A DNA stretch of 64,000 bases from Burkholderiales bacterium (lineage in GTDB: Bacteria; Pseudomonadota; Gammaproteobacteria; Burkholderiales; Ga0077523): NCBI GenBank assembly GCA_022843925.1, contig JALHMS010000013.1, positions 33,857 to 97,856 of the forward strand. Direction: 5' to 3'. The position numbers were made by a program, and so were the translations under genes. Below, in pieces: positions 8,008 to 16,725 of this stretch. The notes beneath the pieces are model-generated. The model ran no database searches, was not told the DNA's origin, and saw only the letters and a list, made by a program, of their open reading frames with translations. The first letter of the stretch is position 1. Each line of letters opens with the position of its first letter.

Positions 8008-9210
8008 CTACTTCTCGACGGGCCGCGAAGGGTCGGCGCACCACTCGCTCCAGGAGCCGGGGTACAGCTTCGTGCCCTGGATGCCGGCAAGTTCCATCGC
8101 GAAGATGTTGTGGGCGGCCGAGATGCCCGAACCGCAGGAGTGGACGATCTGTTCCGGACGCACGCCCGCGAGGACGGGTTCGAACGCGGCGCGCAGTTCC
8201 GCAGCCGGCTTGAAGAAGCCCATGGGGTCGAGGTTGCTGCGGAAGAAGTGGTTCACGGCGCCGGGGATGTGCCCGCCCACCGGATCGATGGTCTCGTTCT
8301 CGCCGCGGAACCGGTCGGCGGCCCGGGCATCGACGATTCGTAAGCGGCCCGTACCGATCTGCGCCAGGATCGCGGCGGCGTCCACCGCGGCACTGCTCGC
8401 CTTCGGCTGGAACGTCGTCGGGATGGGTTTCGGCACTTCCGTCGTCACGGGATGGCCGGTCTTCACCCAGGCGTCCCAGCCGCCGTCGAGCACCGCCACC
8501 TTCTGATGCCCCATCCAGTGCTTCAGCATCCACCAGAGCCGCGCCGCGTACATGCCACCTCCGCTGTCGTACGCTACCACCTGTGTGCGGTTCGACACGC
8601 CCATCCGGCCGAGCCACGTCGCGAAGGTGTCGCGATCGGGCAGCGGATGCCGGCCGTTCCTGCCGGTGAGCGGTGCCGCGAGATCGCGGTCCACGTGCGC
8701 GAACTGCGCCCCCGGGATGTGGGACTTCGCGTACGACTCGCTGCCGATCGTCTTGTTGACGAGGTCGTGGCGGCAGTCGAACACCACCAAGGAAGGATCG
8801 TCGAGCCGCTTCGCCAGCGCTGCGACCGTCACGAGCGTTCCGAGACCTCCGTCCCCGGCCCCCGAGTCCTCGGCGAGCCATTCGAGGGCCGAGGCGTCGT
8901 CCTCGAAGACGCGCACGTCGGCATCCGAGAGCAGGCGGGTGAGCCAGCCCAGCCACACCGTGAACTGATCCCTCGCGATGACCGCCACGCGACGGAAGTC
9001 GTGGGCATGGGCGCGGATGAACTGGATGTCCTCCCAGGCGACGTCCAGCGTGTAGCCCAGCATGTCGCGCAGATCCATCAGCAGATCCACCGGCCCCTCG
9101 AGGCGCAGCGTCTCCAGGACCTCCGCCTCGAACTTGCGGTAGTCGGACAACGTGAACTCGCCGTAGATACCGGCGGTGATGCGGCGGCCTTCGTGCTGGA
9201 TGGTGATCAT
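8008..9210 (-). CDS. SpoIIAA-like domain fused to a two-domain rhodanese sulfurtransferase
   Basis: Residues 1-120 resemble the SpoIIAA-like (STAS-fold) domain: ITIQHEGRRITAGIYGEFT, then VDLLMDLRDMLGYTLDVAWED. The rest is a thiosulfate/3-mercaptopyruvate sulfurtransferase of two rhodanese domains. The first is structural and lacks a catalytic cysteine (AYDSGGGMYAARLWW). The second has the loop CGSGISA with catalytic Cys359 and the usual PGSWSEW motif near the C-terminus. A CGSG loop is closer to mercaptopyruvate-type enzymes than to CRKG thiosulfate-type ones. The fusion is unusual and suggests the sulfurtransferase is regulated or targeted by the STAS-like part. It lies 36 bases after the EamA gene in the same operon. 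Confidence 0.88.
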   Translation of the reverse strand: MITIQHEGRRITAGIYGEFTLSDYRKFEAEVLETLRLEGPVDLLMDLRDMLGYTLDVAWEDIQFIRAHAHDFRRVAVIARDQFTVWLGWLTRLLSDADVRVFEDDASALEWLAEDSGAGDGGLGTLVTVAALAKRLDDPSLVVFDCRHDLVNKTIGSESYAKSHIPGAQFAHVDRDLAAPLTGRNGRHPLPDRDTFATWLGRMGVSNRTQVVAYDSGGGMYAARLWWMLKHWMGHQKVAVLDGGWDAWVKTGHPVTTEVPKPIPTTFQPKASSAAVDAAAILAQIGTGRLRIVDARAADRFRGENETIDPVGGHIPGAVNHFFRSNLDPMGFFKPAAELRAAFEPVLAGVRPEQIVHSCGSGISAAHNIFAMELAGIQGTKLYPGSWSEWCADPSRPVEK

Positions 9211-9246
9211 GGCGTCGGCTGCGAGTGAGCGTGGAGGAAGTTCTCC

Positions 9247-10101
9247 TCAGCGGACATTACCAGACTCCGACCGGCCGGCACGCAGGCTGAGCACGCCGCC
9301 GGTCACGATGAGTGCGATCCCGAGCCAGCCCACGGTCGCGGGGATCTCGCGCCAGATCGCAAGACCCAGCAGGGTCGAGAACACCACCGTCGAGTACGAC
9401 AGCGCGCCCGCCACCAGCGTGTGTCCCGAGTGATACGCCTTCGTCATCGTGAACTGGCCGACGGTGGCTGTCGCGCCGAGTCCGAGGAGGATCCATGCGT
9501 TGTCCATGGTGACCGGGCTCGCGCCCGCCACGAGCATCCAGAGCCCTGCGCAGACCGTGGAAAGCAGCGTGAAGTAGAAGACCACCCGCCAGCTCGGCTC
9601 GCCCGTCGCCCCGAGCTGCTTCACGTTGAGGTACGCCACCGCCGCCAGAGCGCCGGACGCGAGGCCCAGCAGACCGTCGAGCATCTGGTCCTCGCGCAGT
9701 GTGGGCTCCAGCAGGAGCACGACACCGCCGAACGAGATGACGAGCGCGCCGGCCAGCGGCCCCCGGAAATGCTCGTGCAGGAGAAGCGTCGTGAGCAGCG
9801 CGAGGAACAACGGCGAGGTGTAGTTCAGCGTCACCGCGGTGGCGAGCGGCAGTCGGCCGATGCAATGGAAGTAGAGGCCCAGCGACACCACGCCGGCGAG
9901 GCCGCGCCAGAGATGCAGGCGCCAGTGGGCCGTGGCCATCGGCCAACCCCGCATCCGCGCCAGGACCCCGAGCGTCGCGAGCCCCACGATCGAGCGATAG
10001 AACACCAGCTCGGCGCTGCCGAAGTGCGACGCGCCGATCTTCGCGAAGACGCCCATCGCCGCGAAGGCGAGTCCGGCGACGAGCATCCAGAGGGCACCCA
10101 T
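9247..10101 (-). CDS. EamA/DMT-superfamily permease
   Basis: A 284-residue inner-membrane protein with about ten hydrophobic segments in two EamA repeats, beginning MGALWMLVAGLAFAAMGVFAK. The LNYTSPLFLALL motif of the first repeat is typical of drug/metabolite transporters of the RhaT/YdcZ class. The substrate cannot be predicted. It lies between the DapA-like lyase (78 bases upstream) and the sulfurtransferase on the same strand, so export or uptake of a related metabolite is possible but unproven. Confidence 0.88.
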   Translation of the reverse strand: MGALWMLVAGLAFAAMGVFAKIGASHFGSAELVFYRSIVGLATLGVLARMRGWPMATAHWRLHLWRGLAGVVSLGLYFHCIGRLPLATAVTLNYTSPLFLALLTTLLLHEHFRGPLAGALVISFGGVVLLLEPTLREDQMLDGLLGLASGALAAVAYLNVKQLGATGEPSWRVVFYFTLLSTVCAGLWMLVAGASPVTMDNAWILLGLGATATVGQFTMTKAYHSGHTLVAGALSYSTVVFSTLLGLAIWREIPATVGWLGIALIVTGGVLSLRAGRSESGNVR

Positions 10102-10179
10102 GGATCCGAGGGCTGGGGAAAGGGGGGTCAGGACCCGGCGGAGGCCGGCGGCTGCGCTGTCGTTCGCTTCCCTGCGGAT

Positions 10180-11109
10180 CTACAGCCGCGCAAGGTCCAG
10201 CGGCCGCGTCAGGTCGACGCCGGGCAGCGTCGCCTCGATCAGGGCGTCGAGCTGGGCCTCGGCACCGGGCGGAAGACCCGCACCGGGGTGCCGCACCGTG
10301 TTGCCTTCGATGGCGCCGCGGCGGCGGAGGATCTCCTTGCGCACGGCGACGCCCGGCTGCTGCTCGAACACGATGAGCGGCAGGAAGCGCGTGTAGAGAC
10401 TTCGCGCCCGGGCGGTGTCGCCGGCACGCATCGCCTCGACCATGCCCATCAGCACTTCGGGGAACGCGAACCCGGTGTTGAATCCGGCACTGCCCGCTTC
10501 GAGATCGAACAGGCCGTAGAGTGCGCCGAGGCCGGTCATGATGGTCGGGCCATCGGGGCCGAGCGCCGCGATCAGCGAGCGCAGCTTCGGCGGCGTGGGC
10601 ACGGCCTCCTCCTTGATGCCGACGATCCCGGGAACCTCCTTCGCGATCCGCACGAGCAGCGGAACGGGCATGTGCACGGCGGTCGATGCGGGATGGTCCT
10701 GCACGACGATCGGCAGCGGGCTGTCGGTGCCGACGCGGCGGTAGTACTCGAAGAGCCGGTCGTCGTTGGGGACCGGCTCGGCCGACGCCGCGATCATCAC
10801 GCCGCGCGCGCCGAGATCCGCGGCCATCTTCACGAGGTCGAGCGTGGCGCGCGTGCCCGGATGGCTCGCGCCGACGATCACGGGCGTCGACCCGGCTGCG
10901 GCGACGGCCGTGCGGATCGCGAGTTCGCGATCGCGGTCGGACAGCCGGTTGGATTCGCCGAGGACACCCAGCACCGTCACGCCATCGACGCCGAGACCGG
11001 CCATGAAGCGCACGAGGCGGTCGAGCGAGGCGGTGTCGACGGATTCGTCGGTGTGGAAGGGCGTGGCCAGGATGGGCACGACGCCGGAGAAGCGGAGGTT
11101 GTCGGTCAT
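10180..11109 (-). CDS. DapA-superfamily aldolase/lyase (not a canonical dihydrodipicolinate synthase)
   Basis: This 309-residue TIM-barrel protein has the Schiff-base lysine in GIVGIKEE (Lys166) and the early pyruvate-binding region GVTVLGVLGESNRLS. In place of the usual YNxP motif, whose tyrosine is catalytic in DapA, it has QDHP at 137-140. It is therefore likely a different member of the N-acetylneuraminate lyase/DapA family acting on another 2-oxo acid. It is the first gene of the leftward run and is divergent from an HpaI-type aldolase, which suggests both work on keto-acid substrates (inference). Confidence 0.85.
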   Translation of the reverse strand: MTDNLRFSGVVPILATPFHTDESVDTASLDRLVRFMAGLGVDGVTVLGVLGESNRLSDRDRELAIRTAVAAAGSTPVIVGASHPGTRATLDLVKMAADLGARGVMIAASAEPVPNDDRLFEYYRRVGTDSPLPIVVQDHPASTAVHMPVPLLVRIAKEVPGIVGIKEEAVPTPPKLRSLIAALGPDGPTIMTGLGALYGLFDLEAGSAGFNTGFAFPEVLMGMVEAMRAGDTARARSLYTRFLPLIVFEQQPGVAVRKEILRRRGAIEGNTVRHPGAGLPPGAEAQLDALIEATLPGVDLTRPLDLARL

Positions 11110-11137
11110 GGTGCGCCGGATTCTGTTCGACCGGCGA

Positions 11138-11176
11138 CCGCCTGTAAACGCCGCCTGTAAACGCCGCCTGTGAACG
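11138..11176. repeat. Three tandem 13-bp repeats in a divergent promoter region
   Basis: CCGCCTGTAAACG occurs twice in tandem (11138-11150 and 11151-11163), followed by CCGCCTGTGAACG (11164-11176). The repeats fill the gap between the DapA-like gene and the -10 box of the HpaI aldolase. Regulator iterons are a plausible reading. Confidence 0.6.
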
Positions 11177-11187
11177 TCGCGCGTGGA

Positions 11188-11193
11188 TACAAT
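11188..11193 (+). promoter_or_regulatory. Candidate -10 box for the HpaI aldolase gene
   Basis: TACAAT at 11188-11193 matches the sigma-70 -10 consensus TATAAT at 5 of 6 positions, about 40 bases before the chosen start codon. The corresponding -35 region falls inside the 13-bp tandem repeats and has no good consensus, as expected for an activator-dependent or repressed promoter. Confidence 0.35.
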
Positions 11194-11233
11194 CGGCCGC
11201 TTCCGTCACGACGCAGGGGAAGAGGTCATGGAT

Positions 11234-11992
11234 ATGCCGGTCAACAGGTTCAAGCAGGGGCTCGCCGCCGGGAAGCAGCAGGCCGGGTGCTGGATGAGTC
11301 TCGGGAGCCCCGTGGCCGCGGAGATCTGCGCCGGCGCCGGGTTCGACTGGGTGCTGATCGACATGGAGCACGCGCCGAACGAGATCCCCAACGTCCACGC
11401 GCAATTGCAGGCCGTGGCGCCGTATCCGGTGTCGCCCGTCGTGCGCCCTCCGTGGAACGACACCGTGTTGATGAAGCGGCTGCTCGACCTCGGCGTGCAG
11501 TCGTTCATCATCCCCTACGTCGAGACCGCCGAAGAAGCCCGGGCCGCCGTGGCCGCCACCCGCTATGCACCCCATGGCGTGCGCGGCGTGTCGACGAGCT
11601 CGCGCGCGAACCGCTACGGCCGCGTCACCGACTACTTCCAGCGGGTGCACGACGAGATGTGCGTCGTCGTGCAACTCGAATCGAGCAAGGGCTTCGACAA
11701 TCTCGACGAGATCGCTGCCGTCGAGGGCGTCGACGGCGTGTTCGTCGGGCCGCAGGACTTCGCGGCGGGCTTCGGCCATCTGAACAATCCCGCCCATCCG
11801 GACGTCCGCGCGAAGATCACCACGGCGCTGCAGCGCATCCGAGCGAAGGGCAAGGGCGCGGGGATCCTGTCGTTCAACGAAGCCGATGCGAAGGGCTGGA
11901 TCGCCCAGGGCGCGAACTTCGTCGCCGTCACCTCCGACCAGTTCCTGCTCGTGAAGAACACGTCGGCGGTGGTCGAGGCCTTCCGGACGTGA
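11234..11992 (+). CDS. HpcH/HpaI-family 2-oxo acid aldolase
   Basis: A class II pyruvate aldolase of the 4-hydroxy-2-oxoheptanedioate aldolase family. The residues expected for metal binding and catalysis are visible: DMEHAPN, VVRPPWND, VQLES and VGPQDF. Two ATGs compete. I choose 11234 (252 residues, MPVNRFKQGL) because AGAGG lies 8 bases upstream of it but only 2 bases from the ATG at 11228. It could release pyruvate from aromatic or sugar-acid catabolites, and the natural substrate is unknown. It is divergent from the DapA-like lyase gene. Confidence 0.88.
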   Translation: MPVNRFKQGLAAGKQQAGCWMSLGSPVAAEICAGAGFDWVLIDMEHAPNEIPNVHAQLQAVAPYPVSPVVRPPWNDTVLMKRLLDLGVQSFIIPYVETAEEARAAVAATRYAPHGVRGVSTSSRANRYGRVTDYFQRVHDEMCVVVQLESSKGFDNLDEIAAVEGVDGVFVGPQDFAAGFGHLNNPAHPDVRAKITTALQRIRAKGKGAGILSFNEADAKGWIAQGANFVAVTSDQFLLVKNTSAVVEAFRT

Positions 11993-12011
11993 TCCCGCGC
12001 ACGGGCGTCGG

Positions 12012-12575
12012 TCAGAATCGGATGCCGATGCCTGCGCGCAGCACCCACGGGCTCGAGTACGGCGCCGGCGCCGAGTAGCCGCCGTAGCTGAAGTTGTAGA
12101 GCAGCATCAGGTGGGCGGAGGCATTGGCCCCCAGAGGCTGCGAGACCCCGCCCCCGGCGAGCAGCCCGGTGGCGTTCTTGCGGTAGGTCGACAGATTGCT
12201 GCGATAGACATCGTAGTTCAGGTACTCGACCTCGGCCTGCGCGAAGAAGGGCCCGGGCAGGTGGTACCGGCCGAACACGCTGCCGCCGGCATCCTGGGTG
12301 TTCAGGTCGCGCCCGAAGCGCGTGTCGTTGCGCAGGCGGTAGAAGAGACTCGCGCCGACCTCCACCTCTTCCGTCACACGGTACGACAGGTAGGGCGCCA
12401 CCATCAGGAACGAGACGTCGCCCGCGCCGGCGCTGATGCCGCCGCCGAACGAGTAGCGTCCCGACCCGCCCCCGAGCGCGATTTGCGCGGCGGCAGGCGT
12501 GGCGCCGATGCCGCCGAGGGCTGCGAGCACGGCGTACGGAAGCAAGCGACGGAGACGGGGCTGTCGGTGGGTCAC
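12012..12575 (-). CDS. Small outer-membrane beta-barrel protein, unknown function
   Basis: I do not recognise a named family. With the GTG at 12575 (GAGGA about 8 bases upstream) the 187-residue product has a clean signal peptide ending TPAAAQ. A run of short amphipathic strands follows, rich in glycine, tyrosine and serine (for example SYRVTEEVEVGASLFYRL), and it ends in IGIRF. A C-terminal phenylalanine is typical of Bam-assembled outer-membrane barrels. An upstream ATG at 12611 would only add a charged, non-signal extension. It is divergent from the MaoC gene. Confidence 0.7.
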   Translation of the reverse strand: MTHRQPRLRRLLPYAVLAALGGIGATPAAAQIALGGGSGRYSFGGGISAGAGDVSFLMVAPYLSYRVTEEVEVGASLFYRLRNDTRFGRDLNTQDAGGSVFGRYHLPGPFFAQAEVEYLNYDVYRSNLSTYRKNATGLLAGGGVSQPLGANASAHLMLLYNFSYGGYSAPAPYSSPWVLRAGIGIRF

Positions 12576-12660
12576 GGGAGGTATCCTCGATGGATGTCGT
12601 CGGCCATCCATGATGCCGGATTCGAGCAGGCATCATCGCCACACCCCATCGGAGGACAGC

Positions 12661-13122
12661 ATGCCCCGCACACGTTTCGACAACCTCGCCGATCTCGAGC
12701 CGAAGGTCGGCACCGAGATCGCCGTCAGCGACTGGCTGGAGATCACGCAGGCCCGCGTCGACCGCTTCGCCGAGGCGACCGACGATCACCAGTGGATCCA
12801 TGTCGATCCGGAACGTGCGAAGCGCGACTCGCCCTACGGAGGCACGATCGCCCACGGCTACCTCACGCTCTCTCTGATCGCGGGGTTCATGGCGAACACC
12901 GTCGAGATCGGCGGGACGCGCATGGGCGTCAACTACGGGACGAACCGCGTCCGATTCACCGATCCCGTGCCGGTCGGCAGCCGGATCCGCGCACGCATCG
13001 GGCTTGCGAAGTACGAGGCGGTTCCCGGTGGCGCCCAGCTCACGTGGAACGTGACGATCGAACGCGAGGGATCGATCAAGCCGGCGATGGTCGCCGAGAC
13101 GGTGTCGCGGCGATACGTGTAG
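12661..13122 (+). CDS. MaoC-family (R)-specific enoyl-CoA hydratase-like protein
   Basis: A 153-residue single hot-dog-fold protein. The hydratase motif has the catalytic pair Asp42 and His47 in ATDDHQWIHVDPERA, followed by YGGTIAHGYLTLSL. The size matches stand-alone MaoC/PhaJ-type hydratases, which hydrate trans-2-enoyl-CoA. The start at 12661 has GGAGGA 5 bases upstream. It precedes a group of acyl-CoA genes on the same strand, interrupted by one reverse gene, so a role in acyl-CoA metabolism is likely. Confidence 0.88.
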   Translation: MPRTRFDNLADLEPKVGTEIAVSDWLEITQARVDRFAEATDDHQWIHVDPERAKRDSPYGGTIAHGYLTLSLIAGFMANTVEIGGTRMGVNYGTNRVRFTDPVPVGSRIRARIGLAKYEAVPGGAQLTWNVTIEREGSIKPAMVAETVSRRYV

Positions 13123-13135
13123 ACGTGCCGTCCGG

Positions 13136-13936
13136 TCAGGCCGCCAGCCGCTCCGCGCCGAACGCGTAGTCGTCCATCCCGATCACGCCGAAGGTCACGC
13201 CCGCGTGGAGGCGTTCGTGGCGCTCTGCGCCCGCAGCCGCTCCCAGGGCCACGTGGAACGGCAGGATGTGGTCCTCGGTCGGATGGGCTCGGGCAGCCGA
13301 GGGCGCCAGTTCCCGATACCGCACGAGCGACGCGTCGTCGCGCGCCGCGACGCGCCCGGCGAACCAGTCCTGGAAGTCCTTCACGTACGACAGCGCGGTG
13401 GCGTCCTCGGGCAGCATGCGGAACTCGCCGAGGTTGTGCGTGATGCTGCCCGACCCGACGATCAGCACGCCTTCGTCCGCGAGCGGTGCGAGCGCTTTGC
13501 CGATCCGGAGGTGATGCACCGCGCCGAGGTGCGGCTGGATCGACAACTGCGCGACCGGGATGTCCGCCTGCGGATACATGTGTCGCAACGGCACCCACGC
13601 GCCGTGGTCCAGGCCCTGCGAGGCATCGATGTCGATATCGTGCCCCGCACCCGCCAGCAGGTCCAGCACGCGTTTCGCGAGCCCGGGTGCGCCAGGCGCC
13701 GGATAGCGGATGTCGTACAGCGGCTTCGGGAATCCGAAGAAGTCGTGGATGGTCTTCGGCGAGGCGGCGCCGGAGACGGCAGGTCGGGCGGTTTCCCAAT
13801 GGGCCGACACCGCGAGGATCGCCTTCGGCCGGGGGATGCGCGCGACAGCCGCGGTGAGCGCGTCGCCGGCGCGACCGGGGTCGATGGCGAAGGTGGGCGC
13901 GCCGTGGGAGAGGAAGAGCGTGGGCAGGGACGCCAT
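13136..13936 (-). CDS. LigB/DODA-type extradiol ring-cleavage dioxygenase-like protein
   Basis: A 266-residue member of the class III extradiol dioxygenase family that includes YgiD and plant DOPA dioxygenase. The expected metal-ligand histidines are visible in FLSHGAP (His11), AVSAHWET (His46) and LDHGAW, with a further EDHILPFHVA near the C-terminus. The ATG at 13936 has GGAG 6 bases upstream. The reading frame is open much further upstream, but that part runs antisense through the thioesterase and ACAD genes and is not coding. The aromatic substrate cannot be predicted. Confidence 0.87.
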   Translation of the reverse strand: MASLPTLFLSHGAPTFAIDPGRAGDALTAAVARIPRPKAILAVSAHWETARPAVSGAASPKTIHDFFGFPKPLYDIRYPAPGAPGLAKRVLDLLAGAGHDIDIDASQGLDHGAWVPLRHMYPQADIPVAQLSIQPHLGAVHHLRIGKALAPLADEGVLIVGSGSITHNLGEFRMLPEDATALSYVKDFQDWFAGRVAARDDASLVRYRELAPSAARAHPTEDHILPFHVALGAAAGAERHERLHAGVTFGVIGMDDYAFGAERLAA

Positions 13937-14119
13937 GGGGACTCCGCTGGATGCTGGGGTTCGACTGCATGAGCAGCAGTTGCGGACCGATTCCACCACA
14001 CGCAAGGGGCGCGCGGCCTCGCGTGCCTGCACGGCGGGTTTGCACGGCTGCGAACGGGCGTGCCGTCTTCCGGTGCTTCGACCATAATCTGCGCCCCGAT
14101 TCAGGCAGGAGACCCTGGC

Positions 14120-14554
14120 GTGGCACGAGCGGATTTCCGGTTCACGCATCCGATGCGGGTGCGCTGGGCCGAGGTGGACCGGCAGGGCATCGTCTTCAAC
14201 GCCCACTACCTCATGTACTTCGACGTGGGGATCACCGAGTACTGGCGGGCATCGGGCTTCCCGTATCCCGAGGGGCTGGTGGACCACGGCAGCGATCTCT
14301 ACGTCGTCAAGGCGACGGTCGAGTACCACCGGTCGGCCGAGTACGACGACGAGATGGAGGTCTGCGTGCGGGTGGCGCGCATCGGCCGCTCGAGCATGGT
14401 CTTCGCGATCGAGATCCATCGCGGACCGGACCATCTGGTGAGCGGCGAGGTCGTCTACGTCAACGCCGATCCCGCGACGCGCAAGTCGGCGTCCGTACCG
14501 GTATCGCTCCGGGAGGCCATCACCCGGTTCGAGGGGCGCGATCCCTCCGCGTGA
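14120..14554 (+). CDS. YbgC/4HBT-type acyl-CoA thioesterase
   Basis: A 144-residue hot-dog-fold thioesterase. The classic motif is present: RWAEVDRQGIVFNAHYLMYFD, with the catalytic aspartate followed by G-V-N and Y. I choose the GTG at 14120 because AGGAG (14107-14111) is 8 bases upstream, and the region further upstream has no family similarity. It hydrolyses acyl-CoA, with chain length unknown. It is the first of four same-strand genes (thioesterase, ACAD, GST, ACAD), though gaps of about 85-170 bases before the second and third genes mean a single transcript is not certain. Confidence 0.87.
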   Translation: MARADFRFTHPMRVRWAEVDRQGIVFNAHYLMYFDVGITEYWRASGFPYPEGLVDHGSDLYVVKATVEYHRSAEYDDEMEVCVRVARIGRSSMVFAIEIHRGPDHLVSGEVVYVNADPATRKSASVPVSLREAITRFEGRDPSA

Positions 14555-14722
14555 CGGCTGCGGCGGACCGCGCCGGCTTTGTGGATCCGCGGGGCGCGGT
14601 GGCATACTCGACGACCGTTCTTCGCCCTGTCCCGCGGCACCCCCGTGCCCGACCGGGGTGCCGGCTTCCGCAGTCCCGTCTTCAATACCGAGGTGACGCC
14701 GTTCACCGCAGGAGGAGTGTTC

Positions 14723-15943
14723 ATGGATTTCGATTTCCCGCCCAAGGTCAAGGAACTGCAGTCCCGTGTGAGTGCCTTCATGGAGGCGCACGTCCTGCCG
14801 AACGAGGCCACCTTCATCGCCGAGGTCGACGAGAACCGCCGCAACGGCAACGCCTGGATCCCCACCAAGATCATCGAGACGTTGAAAGAGAAGGCGAAAG
14901 CGGAAGGCCTGTGGAACCTCTGGCGGCCGAAGGCCCATGGCGGCACGCTGACCAACCTCGAATACGCGCCGCTCTGCGAGATCATGGGCCGCGTCACGTG
15001 GGGCCCGGAAGTGTTCAACTGCTCCGCGCCCGACACCGGCAACATGGAAGTGCTGCTGCGCTACGGCAGCCCGGAACACCAGAAGCAGTGGCTGGAGCCG
15101 CTGCTCGCCGGTGAATTCCGCTCCGCCTTCCTGATGACCGAACCCGAAGTGGCTTCCTCCGACGCCACCAACATCCAGTGCCGCATCGAGCGCGTGGGTG
15201 ACGAGTACGTCATCAACGGCCGCAAGTGGTGGTCGTCGGGCGTCGGCGATCCCCGTTGCAAGATCTTCATCCTGATGGGCAAGTCCGACCCGGACAACGC
15301 CGACCCGTACAAGCGCCAGTCGATGATCCTGGTACCGGCCGACGCGCCCGGCGTGAAGGTCCTCCGCCATCTGTCCGTGTTCGGCTACGACGACGCGCCC
15401 CACGGCCACATGGAAGTCCTGCTCGAGAACGTCCGCGTCCCGGCGTCCAACATGCTATTGGGCGAAGGCCGTGGTTTCGAGATCGCCCAGGGCCGCCTCG
15501 GGCCCGGCCGTATCCACCACTGCATGCGGATCATCGGCCAGGCGGAGCGCGCCCTCGAGCTCATGTGCAAGCGCCTCCAGTCGCGCGTCGCGTTCGGCAA
15601 GCCGGTCTCGGATCAGTCCGTGTGGCACGAGCGCATCGCGGAATCGCGCTGCATGATCGAACAGGCCCGCCTGCTCACGCTGAAGGCCGCCTACAAGATG
15701 GACACCGTGGGCAACAAGGAAGCGCGGGCCGAGATCGCCATGATCAAGATCGTCGCGCCGAACATGGCCCAGCAGGTCATCGACTGGGCCATCCAGGCCC
15801 ACGGCGGTGGCGGCATCTCCGACGCCTTCCCGCTCGCCTGGATGTACGCGTGGAACCGCACGCTGCGCCTGGCGGACGGTCCGGACGAAGTGCACCGCAA
15901 CCAGCTCGCGAAGTTCGAGCTGCGCAGCCACCAGCACCGCTGA
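14723..15943 (+). CDS. Acyl-CoA dehydrogenase, ACAD10/11-like
   Basis: A 406-residue FAD-dependent acyl-CoA dehydrogenase. It shows [15 protein letters not shown] in the FAD/substrate-binding region, [26 protein letters not shown] and the C-terminal [15 protein letters not shown]. The last is characteristic of the ACAD10/11 branch, in which aspartate rather than glutamate is thought to be the base. The start has a strong AGGAGGAG upstream. In operon context it probably oxidises a branched, long or hydroxylated acyl-CoA. It is clearly different from the second ACAD at 16726. Confidence 0.92.
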   Translation: MDFDFPPKVKELQSRVSAFMEAHVLPNEATFIAEVDENRRNGNAWIPTKIIETLKEKAKAEGLWNLWRPKAHGGTLTNLEYAPLCEIMGRVTWGPEVFNCSAPDTGNMEVLLRYGSPEHQKQWLEPLLAGEFRSAFLMTEPEVASSDATNIQCRIERVGDEYVINGRKWWSSGVGDPRCKIFILMGKSDPDNADPYKRQSMILVPADAPGVKVLRHLSVFGYDDAPHGHMEVLLENVRVPASNMLLGEGRGFEIAQGRLGPGRIHHCMRIIGQAERALELMCKRLQSRVAFGKPVSDQSVWHERIAESRCMIEQARLLTLKAAYKMDTVGNKEARAEIAMIKIVAPNMAQQVIDWAIQAHGGGGISDAFPLAWMYAWNRTLRLADGPDEVHRNQLAKFELRSHQHR

Positions 15944-16027
15944 TCGCCGTCGTCCGATTGCAGTCGCGGCGGGGCGTCTTCGGGCGTCCTGCCGCTTGAT
16001 GTTCCCCCATCCTCGAGGAGTGCCTCC

Positions 16028-16696
16028 ATGCTGCAGCTGTGCGGTTTCCCTGCGAGCAACTATCACAACAAGGTGAAGGTCGCGCTCATCGAGAAGGGCA
16101 TTCCCTTCGAAGAGGTGATCGTCTACCCGTCGAAGGACGAGACGGTGCTGCGCGACTCCCCGATGGGCAAGCTCCCCTTCCTCCGCACGGCGCAGGGCGC
16201 GGTCGCGGAGTCGCAGGTGATCCTCGATTACCTCGAGGACGCCTACCCCGCGCAGCCCCTGTATCCCGCCGATCCGTTCGCGCGCGCCCGTGTCCGCGAA
16301 CTGATCACGATCCTCGAACTCCATCTGGAACTCGTCGTCCGGCGTCTGTACGGCGAAGCGTTCTTCGGTGGCAAGGCGTCGGACAACGCGAAGACCGAAG
16401 TGGAGAAGGCCCTGGTGAAGGGGCTCGCGGCGCTCGCCCGGCGCACCGACTTCTCGGCGTTCGCCGCCGGGGAGGCGTTCGGCGCGGCCGACTGCGTGGC
16501 TTCGATGCACCTGCCCGTGCTCGCGATGGCTACGAAGATCACGCTCGGCCGCGATCTTCTCGCCGAGCAGTTCCCCGCCGCCAAGGCCTACACGAAGCGG
16601 ATCGCCGATCGACCCTCGGTGAAGCAAGTGAACGATGACCGCAAGGCCGGTGTCGAGGCGTTCAACGCGTACGTGGCGAGCAAGGCGAAGGCCTGA
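16028..16696 (+). CDS. Glutathione S-transferase family protein
   Basis: A 222-residue two-domain GST. The thioredoxin-like N-terminal domain runs from LCGFPASNYHNKVKVALIEK to GKLPFLRTAQGAVAESQVILDYLE, which includes the cis-proline and the glutathione gamma-glutamyl binding ES pair. The rest is the all-helical C-terminal domain. The start has GAGGAG 8 bases upstream. The reaction is unknown. It lies between two acyl-CoA dehydrogenase genes, suggesting detoxification or isomerisation of an intermediate, but that is inference. Confidence 0.9.
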   Translation: MLQLCGFPASNYHNKVKVALIEKGIPFEEVIVYPSKDETVLRDSPMGKLPFLRTAQGAVAESQVILDYLEDAYPAQPLYPADPFARARVRELITILELHLELVVRRLYGEAFFGGKASDNAKTEVEKALVKGLAALARRTDFSAFAAGEAFGAADCVASMHLPVLAMATKITLGRDLLAEQFPAAKAYTKRIADRPSVKQVNDDRKAGVEAFNAYVASKAKA

Positions 16697-16725
16697 GCCA
16701 CGGCTGACCTCCCGGACGCATCCCC

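Noticed and set aside
13136..15409. A 757-residue minus-strand protein
   Set aside because: Only the part from the ATG at 13936 matches the LigB family. The upstream extension is antisense to the thioesterase and acyl-CoA dehydrogenase genes.
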